DNA from: Bog-756 sp963725275
GTDB taxonomy: Bacteria; Actinomycetota; Acidimicrobiia; Acidimicrobiales; RAAP-2
Assembly: GCA_963725275.1 (NCBI GenBank)
Contig: CAVRXS010000007.1
Span: 124,001 to 188,000 of the forward strand
Direction of reading: 5' to 3'
Length of the DNA: 64,000 nucleotides
The notes beneath the pieces are model-generated. The model did no database searches. It was not told where the DNA came from and saw nothing but the letters and a program-made list of their open reading frames with translations. Position 1 is the first letter of the stretch; each line of letters opens with the position of its first letter. This document shows positions 42,795-50,995 of this stretch, in pieces. Position numbers and translations under genes: made by a program.

Positions 42795-42811
42795 AGCAAC
42801 CAAGGAGCGTC

Positions 42812-45280
42812 ATGTCAGACGCCATTTCCGTTTCGGCGCCGATCACCGGCACCGACAAGACACTCAGCTTCGAGGCCGGGAAACTGGCACAACTCGCCGA
42901 CGGCGCGGTCGTGGGCCGCATCGGCGACACGGTGCTGTTGGCCACGGCCACAGCGGCACGGTCGGTACGGGAGGGGGCGGACTTCTTCCCTCTGACCGTC
43001 GACATCGAGGAGCGGGCCTACGCCGCGGGCAAGATTCCCGGTTCGTTCTTCCGCCGGGAGGGGAAGTCCTCGGACCAGGCCATCCTGACCTGCAGGCTCA
43101 TCGACCGCCCGCTCCGCCCCTCGTTCCCGTCGGGCTTCCGCAACGAGGTCCACATCGTCGGGACCATCTTCGGAGCAGACCAGGTCAATCCGCACGACGT
43201 CCTGGCCATCAACTCGGCTTCCGCGGCACTGATGCTCTCCGGCATCCCCTTCGACGGCCCGATCGGGGCCGTCCGGGTGGCGTACTCGACAGACGGTCAG
43301 TGGATCCCGCACCCGACCTTCGAGGAGGGTGACGAGTCCACCTTCGAGCTGGTCGTCGCCGGGCGAGCCCTGAGCGAGGCCGACGACGCCGAGATCGCCA
43401 TCATGATGGTCGAGGCCGGCGGTTCGGAGCGCTCCTTCCAGTACTACGAGGAAGGCGCACCCCAGGTCACCGAAGAGGTGCTCGCCGACGGCCTCGAGGC
43501 CGCCAAGACCTGGATCCGCGAGTCCATCGTCCTCCAGCGTGAGCTGGTCGCCAAGTACGTGGCCGTCCGGGGCCCGATCGAGACCGTCGAGTACGCGACG
43601 CTCGCCGACTACGGCGACGACGTCTGGGGACGGGTGGAGGCCATCGGGACCGCCGGCATTGCCGCCGCCAACGTGCTGACCCCCAAGGCCGAGCGCAACG
43701 CCGCGCTGGCCGAGGTGACCGGGTCGATCCTCGCCGACCTGTCCGGCGAGTTCCCCGACCGTGCGGGTGAGATCAAGGCAGCCGTGCGCGGCCTGACCAA
43801 GAAGCTGGTGCGCAAGCGGATCGTGGAGGAAGGGCTCCGCATCGACGGCCGCACCACCACCGACATCCGCCCCCTGTCCGCCGAAGTCGACCTGTTCCCG
43901 ACGGCGCACGGATCGGCGCTCTTCCAGCGCGGTGAGACCCAGGTGCTCAACGTCACCACGCTCGGCATGCCCCGCATGAGCCAGATGCTCGACACCATCA
44001 CGCCGGACGACTCGAAGCGGTACATGCACCACTACAACTTCCCGCCCTTCTCCACCGGCGAGACCGGGTTCATGAGAGGCCCGAAGCGCCGCGAGATCGG
44101 ACACGGCCTCCTGGCCGAGCGCGCACTCTTGCCGGTCGTCCCCTACGAGGAGGACTTCCCCTACACCCTGCGCCTGGTCTCGGATGTCCTCGCCTCCAAC
44201 GGATCGACCTCGATGGCCTCCGTGTGCGGGTCGACCCTCTCGATGATGGCTGCGGGCGTGCCGCTGAAGGCGCCGGTCGCCGGCATCGCGATGGGCCTCG
44301 TCTACGACGGGGGCACGTATGTGACCCTCACCGACATCCTCGGTGCCGAGGACGCCTTCGGTGACATGGACTTCAAGGTGGCCGGGACCCGGGACGTGGT
44401 CACCGCGCTGCAGCTCGACACCAAGATCGACGGCCTGCCGCTCGATGTGCTGACCAAGGCCCTGCTGCAGGCCAAGACCGCACGGCTGACCATCCTCGAC
44501 GTGATGGCCGCGGCCATCCCCGAGCCGCGCAGCGAGGTCGCCGAGTCCGCCCCCAAGATCGTCTCCTTCGAGATCCCGATGGACAAGATCGGTGAGGTCA
44601 TCGGGCCCAAGGGGAAGGTGATCAACGCGCTGCAGCAGGAGACGGGCGCCGACATCGCCGTCGACGACGACGGCATGGTGGGTACGGTCACCATCGGGGC
44701 CAAGGACGGGACCGCGGTCGCCGAGGCCAAGCGGCGCATCGAGACCATCCTCGACCCGCCGCTCGCCGAGGTCGGCGCCACCTACCCGGGCAAGGTGGTC
44801 AACATCACCAAGTTCGGAGCGTTCGTCAACATCCTCCCGGGTCGGGACGGCCTCCTGCACATCTCCAAGATCGGGCAGGGCAAGCGGGTCGAGCGGGTCG
44901 AGGACGTCCTCGAGCTCGGCCAGCCGGTCGAGGTCCGTGTCGACGACATCGATCCCCAGGGGAAGGTCTCCCTGTCCCTTGCCGGAGAGGCCCCGGTGGC
45001 CGACTCGTCCGGACGCGAGGACCGGGGCGGGCGCGAGGACCGGGGCGGGCGCGGTGACCGTGGTGGGCGCGGTGGTCCACCCCGGGGCGACCATGCCGAC
45101 CCGGACAACGGCGGACGTCCCGGACGCCGGGCGCCTGCCGCTGCCCCGGCGGGCGCAGCGTCGTTCGAGGACACCTTCGAGGTCGAGCTCGCCCAGGAGT
45201 TCGGTGACCTCGGCCCTGCGGTGGTCGAGTCGTCCGAGCGGCCCAGCGGGGGCGGCCGGGGTGGTCGCCGGCGTCGGTGA
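42812..45280 (+). CDS. pnp: Polyribonucleotide nucleotidyltransferase (PNPase)
   Basis: This 822-residue enzyme degrades RNA 3' to 5' with phosphate and can add tails. Two RNase PH domains (residues about 10-140 and 335-560) flank a helical linker. A KH domain (MDKIGEVIGPKGKVINALQ) and an S1 domain (ATYPGKVVNITKFGAFVNIL) follow. The last roughly 90 residues are an Arg/Gly-rich, disordered tail (repeats of GREDRGG, end GGGRGGRRRR), longer than in E. coli and probably RNA-binding. AAGGAG lies four bases before the ATG. The M16 peptidase gene starts about 80 bases downstream, as in mycobacteria. Confidence 0.96.
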   Translation: MSDAISVSAPITGTDKTLSFEAGKLAQLADGAVVGRIGDTVLLATATAARSVREGADFFPLTVDIEERAYAAGKIPGSFFRREGKSSDQAILTCRLIDRPLRPSFPSGFRNEVHIVGTIFGADQVNPHDVLAINSASAALMLSGIPFDGPIGAVRVAYSTDGQWIPHPTFEEGDESTFELVVAGRALSEADDAEIAIMMVEAGGSERSFQYYEEGAPQVTEEVLADGLEAAKTWIRESIVLQRELVAKYVAVRGPIETVEYATLADYGDDVWGRVEAIGTAGIAAANVLTPKAERNAALAEVTGSILADLSGEFPDRAGEIKAAVRGLTKKLVRKRIVEEGLRIDGRTTTDIRPLSAEVDLFPTAHGSALFQRGETQVLNVTTLGMPRMSQMLDTITPDDSKRYMHHYNFPPFSTGETGFMRGPKRREIGHGLLAERALLPVVPYEEDFPYTLRLVSDVLASNGSTSMASVCGSTLSMMAAGVPLKAPVAGIAMGLVYDGGTYVTLTDILGAEDAFGDMDFKVAGTRDVVTALQLDTKIDGLPLDVLTKALLQAKTARLTILDVMAAAIPEPRSEVAESAPKIVSFEIPMDKIGEVIGPKGKVINALQQETGADIAVDDDGMVGTVTIGAKDGTAVAEAKRRIETILDPPLAEVGATYPGKVVNITKFGAFVNILPGRDGLLHISKIGQGKRVERVEDVLELGQPVEVRVDDIDPQGKVSLSLAGEAPVADSSGREDRGGREDRGGRGDRGGRGGPPRGDHADPDNGGRPGRRAPAAAPAGAASFEDTFEVELAQEFGDLGPAVVESSERPSGGGRGGRRRR

Positions 45281-45362
45281 GCGCACACGCCTGCCGTGGT
45301 CCGGCCATCGCCGCCGGATCACAACGGGCCAGCATGTCGAGGTGCCGATCAGCGGTGTCCCG

Positions 45363-46619
45363 ATGATCCGCACCGAGGTCCTCCCGTGCGGGCTCTCCCT
45401 CGTGACCGAGTCGATGACGGAGGCCCGTTCGGTCTGCATCGGGTTCTGGGTGGGTACCGGCTCGCGTGACGAGGACCTCGGCCACGCCGGTGCGAGCCAC
45501 GTCCTCGAGCACCTGCTCTTCAAGGGGACCGACGAGCGGTCGGCCGCGTCCATCGCCGAGGCGGTCGACGAGGTGGGTGGTGACTTCAACGCGTTCACCA
45601 CCAAGGAGTACACGTCCTTCTACATCCGGCTGCTGGCCGAACATCTGACCCTCGGCCTCGACATCCTCTCCGACATCATGTGGCGTCCCGCACTCCGGAA
45701 GGAGGACCTCGACGCCGAGCGCCAGGTCATCCTCGACGAGATCCTGATGCACGCCGACGAACCGGCGGACGAGGCGGCCGAGCAGAGCTCGGCGGCCCTC
45801 TTTCCCGACCACCCCCTCGGCCGCGAGGTGCTGGGGAGCGTGACCTCGGTCTCGGCCATGACCGCCGACGGGATCCGGGCCTTCTTCTGCGAGCACTACC
45901 GACCCGGCAACATGGTGGCCGCCGTGGCCGGGGACTTCGATCACTCGATGGTGGCGGCCGGTCTCGAGGCGCGGTGGGAGGGGAGTGGTGGCGGGTCCAC
46001 CCCGACCCGGTCCTCGCCAGACGACCGGGTGGACGCCCTGCGGGTCACCCGGCGGGCAACCGAGCAGGTCCACGTCGTGTTGGCGGCGCGATCGGTCGAC
46101 CGCCGCGATCCGAGCCGCTACGCGCTCGCCGTCCTCAACCATGTCCTCGGCGGCGGTCTGTCCAGCCGGCTCTTCCAGGAGATCCGAGAGCGGCGCGGGC
46201 TGGCCTACTCGGTGTGGTCCGAACGGGTCGCCTACCACGATGCCGGGTTCCTGAGCGTCGGGCTCGGGACCGCCCCGGAGCACCTCAGCGAGGTCCTCGA
46301 CATCGTCACCGCCCAGCTGGCGTTGCTGGGCTCGGACGGGATCACCGAGCGGGAGCTGGCCATCGCCAAGGGGAACCTGCGCGCCGAAACCCTGCTCGCC
46401 TGCGAGGACTCGGGCGCACGGATGAGCCGGATCGGGGCGGGCCTGCTGCTCCACGGTGAGGTGCTCCCGGTCGACGAGGTCCTCGGACGGGTGGAAGCGC
46501 TCACGCTGGACGACGTGCATGCCGCGGCCCGTCGGGTGGTTGCAGCCCCCCGCACCCTCTCGGTGGTCGGGCCGTTCGACGCAGACGAGTTCGACCCGGT
46601 CGCGCTCGCCCTCGGTTGA
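45363..46619 (+). CDS. M16-family zinc metallopeptidase (processing peptidase / PepR-like)
   Basis: A 418-residue M16B peptidase. The inverted zinc motif H-x-x-E-H appears as SHVLEHLLFKGT at about residues 46-50. The more distal glutamate lies in AEAVDEVGGDFNAFTTKEYT. The second, inactive M16 half has LNHVLGGGLSSRLFQEIRER and RGLAYSVWSE. The start is unclear: ATG 45363 fits the family, and an in-frame GTG at 45342 adds seven residues. In mycobacteria the same gene (pepR) also sits between pnp and dapB. It acts in the cytoplasm on unknown peptides. Confidence 0.88.
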   Translation: MIRTEVLPCGLSLVTESMTEARSVCIGFWVGTGSRDEDLGHAGASHVLEHLLFKGTDERSAASIAEAVDEVGGDFNAFTTKEYTSFYIRLLAEHLTLGLDILSDIMWRPALRKEDLDAERQVILDEILMHADEPADEAAEQSSAALFPDHPLGREVLGSVTSVSAMTADGIRAFFCEHYRPGNMVAAVAGDFDHSMVAAGLEARWEGSGGGSTPTRSSPDDRVDALRVTRRATEQVHVVLAARSVDRRDPSRYALAVLNHVLGGGLSSRLFQEIRERRGLAYSVWSERVAYHDAGFLSVGLGTAPEHLSEVLDIVTAQLALLGSDGITERELAIAKGNLRAETLLACEDSGARMSRIGAGLLLHGEVLPVDEVLGRVEALTLDDVHAAARRVVAAPRTLSVVGPFDADEFDPVALALG

Positions 46620-46673
46620 CCGCACCTGACGCCGTACCCGCCGACCCCCCCCGGGCCCGCTGACCCGCTTCGA

Positions 46674-46679
46674 TAGGGT
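46674..46679 (+). promoter_or_regulatory. Candidate -10 element of a leaderless promoter (dapB)
   Basis: TAGGGT lies seven bases before ATG 46687 with no ribosome-binding site, so dapB probably has its own transcript. Confidence 0.45.
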
Positions 46680-46686
46680 GGTCGCC

Positions 46687-47502
46687 ATGCGGGTCGGAGT
46701 GGTCGGGGCCGGTGGGCGGATGGGTCGCGAGGTCTGCCGGACTCTGCTGTCACGGTCCGGTCTCGAACTGGCGGTCGCGGTCGACCCCGCCCACACCGGT
46801 GCCGACCTCACCGCGCTGCTCGGTGTCGAGGCCGGCGGCATGGTGGTCGCCGGCACACTCGACGCCCTGGCGGATGCCTCGGCCGAGGTCGTGGTCGACT
46901 TCACCCGTCTGGAGGCGGCGCGCGAGACCCTGGCGTTCTGCGCCGACGCGGGGATCCATGTCGTGGTCGGGACGTCCGGGTTCACCGAGGCCGACCTCGG
47001 CGATCTCGCCCGGCTGTTCGACCCGGCCGGCGGGAAGGGCGCCAACTGCGTGCTCGCCGCCAACTTCGCGGTCGGCGCCGTCCTGATGATGCGGTTCGCC
47101 GCCATGGCGGCCCCGTTCTTCGAGGGCGCAGAGATCATCGAGCTCCACCACGACAAGAAGGTGGATGCACCCTCCGGCACCGCCTTGCGCACGGCGGAGG
47201 GGATGGCGGCGACGCGGCGCGACGACGGCAAGGCGGAGTTCCCATCTGATGCCACGAGCGTCCAGGTCATCGACGGGACCCGCGGTGGGAGTGGTCCCGG
47301 TGGGGTGCGCATCCACTCGGTGCGCCTCCCCGGCCTTGTCGCCCACCAGGAGGTGCTCCTCGGAGCAGCCGGCCAGGGGCTGACCATCCGTCACGACTCC
47401 TATGACCGCAGCTCCTTCATGGACGGCGTCGTCCTCGCCGTCCATGAAGTCGCCGGCCGACCCGGACTGACCCTCGGCATCGAGCCCTTGCTCGGGCTCT
47501 GA
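46687..47502 (+). CDS. dapB: 4-hydroxy-tetrahydrodipicolinate reductase
   Basis: This 271-residue enzyme makes tetrahydrodipicolinate with NAD(P)H, in the diaminopimelate branch that feeds lysine and peptidoglycan. The N-terminal cofactor motif is GVVGAGGRMGRE. The signature ELHHDKKVDAPSGTALR carries the catalytic histidine pair, lysine and substrate-binding residues. The ATG start is preferred to GTG 46678 because of the -10 spacing and the usual family N-terminus. dapA lies 2.6 kb downstream. Confidence 0.95.
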   Translation: MRVGVVGAGGRMGREVCRTLLSRSGLELAVAVDPAHTGADLTALLGVEAGGMVVAGTLDALADASAEVVVDFTRLEAARETLAFCADAGIHVVVGTSGFTEADLGDLARLFDPAGGKGANCVLAANFAVGAVLMMRFAAMAAPFFEGAEIIELHHDKKVDAPSGTALRTAEGMAATRRDDGKAEFPSDATSVQVIDGTRGGSGPGGVRIHSVRLPGLVAHQEVLLGAAGQGLTIRHDSYDRSSFMDGVVLAVHEVAGRPGLTLGIEPLLGL

Positions 47503-47513
47503 CCGGCCGGCTC

Positions 47514-48110
47514 GTGCCCGACGACGCCCGGCAGCGCATCGTGGAGGCGACGTATGCCTGCGTCTCGCGCCGGGGTCTGGCGAAGACCACCGTCGAGGAC
47601 GCCGCACGGGAGGCCGGTGTCTCGCGGGCGACGGTCTACCGGACCTTCCCCGGGGGGCGCGACGAGTTGCTGAGCGCGACGGTGGCCTGGGCCGCCGCCG
47701 ACTTCTTCGTCCGCCTCTACGAGCACGTGCAGGGGGCCGAGAGCCTCGAACAGGTCATGGAGCGGGGGATCATGTTCGCCCATCGGGCCATCGTCGAGCA
47801 CGAGGTCCTCCAGCGGGTCATGCAGACCGAACCGGAGAAGCTGCTTCCCACCCTCACCGTCGAGAGCAACTGGATCCGGGAGGGGATCGCCGAGTTCCTG
47901 GCTCCCTACCTGCTCGCCCGCGGGATGGCCGCCGGTGTCGATGTCGCCGAGGCGGCCGACTTCCTCGCCCGGATGGTGCTGTCCTACATGTCTGCGCCCG
48001 GGCGGTGGGACCTCGCCGACCCCGAGCAGGTCGCCCGGCTGGTCAGGTCGGAGCTGCTGGCCGGTGTGGTCGTGCCGGACCCCGGTCCCGTCCGTGGCTC
48101 GCGCGGTTGA
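47514..48110 (+). CDS. TetR/AcrR-family transcriptional regulator (first of tandem pair)
   Basis: The 198-residue protein has a TetR helix-turn-helix: RRGLAKTTVEDAAREAGVSR, then ATVYRTFPGGRDELL. The remaining all-helical part would bind a hydrophobic ligand and dimerise. It follows dapB by 11 bases. The next gene encodes a close relative with the same FPGGRDE segment, so the pair arose by duplication. Its targets may include the diiron gene at 48850. Confidence 0.85.
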   Translation: MPDDARQRIVEATYACVSRRGLAKTTVEDAAREAGVSRATVYRTFPGGRDELLSATVAWAAADFFVRLYEHVQGAESLEQVMERGIMFAHRAIVEHEVLQRVMQTEPEKLLPTLTVESNWIREGIAEFLAPYLLARGMAAGVDVAEAADFLARMVLSYMSAPGRWDLADPEQVARLVRSELLAGVVVPDPGPVRGSRG

Positions 48111-48136
48111 CAATGAGACAAATGGAGGCATAACGT
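48107..48136 (+). promoter_or_regulatory. Near-consensus promoter with possible operator, upstream of the second TetR gene
   Basis: TTGACA (48107-48112) and TAACGT (48131-48136) are 18 bases apart, and the GTG is six bases further on. The spacer holds GACAATGA and GACAAATG, a direct repeat that could be a TetR operator. The -35 overlaps the stop of the first TetR gene. Confidence 0.7.
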
Positions 48137-48142
48137 TTCACC

Positions 48143-48853
48143 GTGGGTGTTCCGGGCGGCTCGCTACGGCTTCTGGAGGATGGAGAGACCCTGGCCGGGT
48201 CCGCTCCGAGCGGTGCGTCGCCCAACCGGATCCGGATCATCGACGCCACGCTCTCCTGCCTGGCCCGCCACGGCACGACCAAGACCACGGTCGACGACAT
48301 CGCACGGCAGGCCCGGCTGTCGAGAGCCACCGTCTACCGCGCCTTTCCCGGCGGGCGGGACGAGGTGCTCGGGGCGGTCGTCGACACGGAGATGGCGCGG
48401 CTCTTCTCGGCCCTCGGGGTCTGTCTGGGCCAGGCCGGCGACCTGAGCGCGGCGCTCGTCGGGGGCATCGTCGAGGCGTCGACCCGCCTGCGCGATCACG
48501 CCGCCCTCCACTACCTGGCCGAGCACGAGCCCGAGACGGTCCTCGGGCATCTCGCCTTCGACGAGTCCGACCGGCTGCTGGCCACCGCATCCCGGTTCAC
48601 CGCGCCGTTCCTCGCCCGGTGGATGGCCCCCGAGGAGGCCGGTCGGGTCGCCGAGTGGGCCACCCGGATCGTGCTCTCCTATGCGATCGCGCCCTCCGAC
48701 CGCGTCGACCTCACCGACCCCGCCCAGGCCGCGTCCATCGTGGAGACCTTCATGCTCCCGGGGATCGAGGCGCTGGGCACCGTGGCGGCTGGCCCGATCG
48801 CCATCACCCCGTTCGCACCCACACCCGACCGAACTCTGGAGGAACTGGTATGA
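48143..48853 (+). CDS. TetR/AcrR-family transcriptional regulator (second of tandem pair)
   Basis: This 236-residue regulator has the HTH TTKTTVDDIARQARLSR then ATVYRAFPGGRDEVL. The N-terminus has about 25 extra residues before the domain. It starts at a leaderless-type GTG six bases after TAACGT. Its stop overlaps the ATG of the diiron gene, so it is very likely autoregulated together with that gene. Confidence 0.85.
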   Translation: MGVPGGSLRLLEDGETLAGSAPSGASPNRIRIIDATLSCLARHGTTKTTVDDIARQARLSRATVYRAFPGGRDEVLGAVVDTEMARLFSALGVCLGQAGDLSAALVGGIVEASTRLRDHAALHYLAEHEPETVLGHLAFDESDRLLATASRFTAPFLARWMAPEEAGRVAEWATRIVLSYAIAPSDRVDLTDPAQAASIVETFMLPGIEALGTVAAGPIAITPFAPTPDRTLEELV

Positions 48854-49989
48854 CCACCGAGATGAGCAGCACCGAGGACATCATCGGACGGGCCGAGATC
48901 GACGACTTCGAGGCGATCCTCTCGGTCGTCGGGACGGAGGAGGCTGACGGGCGTCACGTGGTGCACTCCGACTACGACTCGATCTTCACCTGGGACTACG
49001 AGAAAGGCACCCGTCCGAAGCTCAACAAGCTCTACGAGAAGGCCAAGGGCGCCCAGTGGAACGGCGAGACCGACCTTCCCTGGGACACCGAGGTCGACCA
49101 GGAGCGCCTGGTCATCGAGCAGGCGGAGGCGAATGGTGGCTTCGGCATCGGCTTCGACCTGAGCGGCACCCCTGTCGAGAAGTGGGGAGACAAGGAATGG
49201 ATCGCCTTCCTCGTCGAGAGCCAGAACTGGACGCTCTCGCAGTTCCTCCACGGCGAGCAGGGGGCGTTGATCTGCACGGCCAAGATCGTGGAGTCGGTGC
49301 CCTGGATCGACGCCAAGTACTACGCGTCCACCCAGGTGATGGACGAGGCGCGCCACGTCGAGGTGTTCGGCAAGTACCTCGACGAGAAGATGTCCGGCCA
49401 CTACCAGGTCAACGCCCACCTGCGGCTGCTGCTCGACGACATCATCGCCGACTCGCGGTGGGACATGACCTACCTCGGCATGCAGATCATGATCGAGGGG
49501 CTGGCCCTGGCGGCATTCGGGTTCATGCACGCGACCACCCTCGACCCGCTGTTGCGCCAGCTGTTGCGCTACGTGATGGCCGACGAGGCACGCCACGTCG
49601 CCTTCGGCGTACTCAGCCTTCAGGAGTACTACCAGCAGCTCACCACGGCCGAGCTGCGCGAGCGCCAGGAGTTCGCGTTCGAGGCGGCGGTACGGATGCG
49701 CGACCGCTTCCTCCAGCAGGAGGTGTGGGACCGGATGGGCGTGGACCCGAAGGCCATCGTGCCGGTCGTCCAGCAGGCTCCGGACCGCGCCGAGTTCCAG
49801 GCGGTCCTCTTCTCCAAGATCGTGCCCAACTGCAGGAAGCTCGGGCTGCTCGACGCAGCCGATGGCTGGCTGCGGACCAAATTCACCGAGCTCGGCGTGA
49901 TCCAGTTCGAGATGGCCGAGGACACCTCCGAGGAGTACGACGCCATGGCCGGGGTGCCCCCGACCAAGCGGTCGCTGGAAGGGGTCTGA
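48850..49989 (+). CDS. Ferritin-like diiron protein (AurF / R2-like oxygenase family)
   Basis: The 379-residue protein has the diiron four-helix pattern. The ExxH pairs MDEARHVEVF and ADEARHVAFGV, together with EQGALICTAKIVE and EGLALAAFGFMH, supply the glutamate and histidine ligands. Such proteins include N-oxygenases and fatty-acyl desaturase-like enzymes that activate O2. GGAGG lies seven bases before the ATG. The overlap with the TetR gene indicates regulation by a hydrophobic effector. The substrate is not known. Confidence 0.75.
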   Translation: MTTEMSSTEDIIGRAEIDDFEAILSVVGTEEADGRHVVHSDYDSIFTWDYEKGTRPKLNKLYEKAKGAQWNGETDLPWDTEVDQERLVIEQAEANGGFGIGFDLSGTPVEKWGDKEWIAFLVESQNWTLSQFLHGEQGALICTAKIVESVPWIDAKYYASTQVMDEARHVEVFGKYLDEKMSGHYQVNAHLRLLLDDIIADSRWDMTYLGMQIMIEGLALAAFGFMHATTLDPLLRQLLRYVMADEARHVAFGVLSLQEYYQQLTTAELRERQEFAFEAAVRMRDRFLQQEVWDRMGVDPKAIVPVVQQAPDRAEFQAVLFSKIVPNCRKLGLLDAADGWLRTKFTELGVIQFEMAEDTSEEYDAMAGVPPTKRSLEGV

Positions 49990-50022
49990 CCGCAGCACGC
50001 CGCCGGGGTGGCAGAGCGCTGC

Positions 50023-50031
50023 TGGTACCCT
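50023..50031 (+). promoter_or_regulatory. Candidate extended -10 promoter of the dapA leader
   Basis: TGG precedes TACCCT (50026-50031), an extended -10. A GTG begins eight bases later, opening a 13-residue frame ahead of dapA. Confidence 0.45.
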
Positions 50032-50039
50032 GGGTGCCC

Positions 50040-50081
50040 GTGACCCCGTTCCTCATCGCCGTACCCCGGACCGGGAGCTGA
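50040..50081 (+). CDS. Possible 13-residue leader peptide upstream of dapA
   Basis: A GTG at 50040 opens a frame MTPFLIAVPRTGS that stops at 50079-50081, five bases before the dapA GTG. It starts eight bases after a -10-like TACCCT, as leaderless genes here do. The dapA ribosome-binding site GGGAG (50073-50077) lies inside its end, so its translation could control dapA. It contains no lysine, so it is not a classic lysine attenuator. It may be chance. Confidence 0.35.
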   Translation: MTPFLIAVPRTGS

Positions 50082-50086
50082 CCACG

Positions 50087-50995
50087 GTGGCGCGCTTCGG
50101 TTCGGTGGTCACCGCGATGGTCACTCCGTTCGGGCCCGACGGGGAACTCGATCTCGAGGGCGCGGTCACCCTTGCCCGTCATCTGGCCGGCCACGGGAGC
50201 GACGGCCTGGTCGTGGCAGGCACCACCGGTGAGGGTCCCGTGCTCTCCGATGCCGAGCGCATCTCGCTGTTCCGCGCGGTCATCGAGGCGGTCGACATCC
50301 CGGTCATCGCGTCCACCGGTAGCAACGACACCGCCCATTCGATGATGCTCACCCGGGAGGCCAGATCGGCGGGAGCGGCCGGCGCCCTGGTCGTGACCCC
50401 GTACTACAACCGCCCGTCGGCGGCGGGCCTCTCCGCCCACTTCCGAGCGGTGGCCGCCGCAACCGACCTGCCCGTCGTGCTCTACGACATCCCGGTCCGC
50501 TCCGGCCGGCGCATCGGCCCCGAGCTCACCGTGCAACTGGCCCGTGAGGTGCCCGGCATCGTGGCCGTCAAGGACGCGACCGGCGACGTGGCCTCGGCCG
50601 CAGAGGTCGTCGATGCCAGTCCCGACGGCTTCGAGGTCTACTGCGGAGACGATTCGCTCACCCTGCCGTTCGCCGCCGTCGGCGGCGTCGGGGTGATCAG
50701 TGTGGCCTCACACTGGGCCGGTCCGGTGTTCGCCGATCTGTTGCGCAGCTACCGCGCCGGTGAGGTCGACCGGGCGGCCGAGCTCAACCGCGGCCTCTTC
50801 GAGTCGTACCGCTTCGAAGGGTCCGACGAGTACCCCAACCCGGTGCCGGCAAAAGCCGCCTGCCGGGTGCTGGGCCTCCCCGCCGGGCAGTGCCGTCTCC
50901 CCCATGCAGTCCCCTCGGCGGCACTCGAGGACCAGGCCCGGTCGGTCGTGGCAGGCGTGGACCGGGTGCTCCGGGCGCGGCAGTCGGTTGCCTGA
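50087..50995 (+). CDS. dapA: 4-hydroxy-tetrahydrodipicolinate synthase
   Basis: A 302-residue DapA of the class I aldolase fold. It condenses pyruvate and aspartate semialdehyde. Schiff-base Lys162 is in VAVKDATGD, the tyrosine in VTPYYNRPSAAG, and the GTTGEG loop binds pyruvate. GGGAG is nine bases before the GTG. RNase J follows with an overlapping TTG, the same order as in mycobacteria. Confidence 0.95.
   Translation: MARFGSVVTAMVTPFGPDGELDLEGAVTLARHLAGHGSDGLVVAGTTGEGPVLSDAERISLFRAVIEAVDIPVIASTGSNDTAHSMMLTREARSAGAAGALVVTPYYNRPSAAGLSAHFRAVAAATDLPVVLYDIPVRSGRRIGPELTVQLAREVPGIVAVKDATGDVASAAEVVDASPDGFEVYCGDDSLTLPFAAVGGVGVISVASHWAGPVFADLLRSYRAGEVDRAAELNRGLFESYRFEGSDEYPNPVPAKAACRVLGLPAGQCRLPHAVPSAALEDQARSVVAGVDRVLRARQSVA

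Noticed and set aside
42815..45613. A 932-codon minus-strand frame opposite pnp
   Set aside because: PNPase is unmistakable on the plus strand. The antisense product is a low-complexity mix of G, R, D and V without domains.
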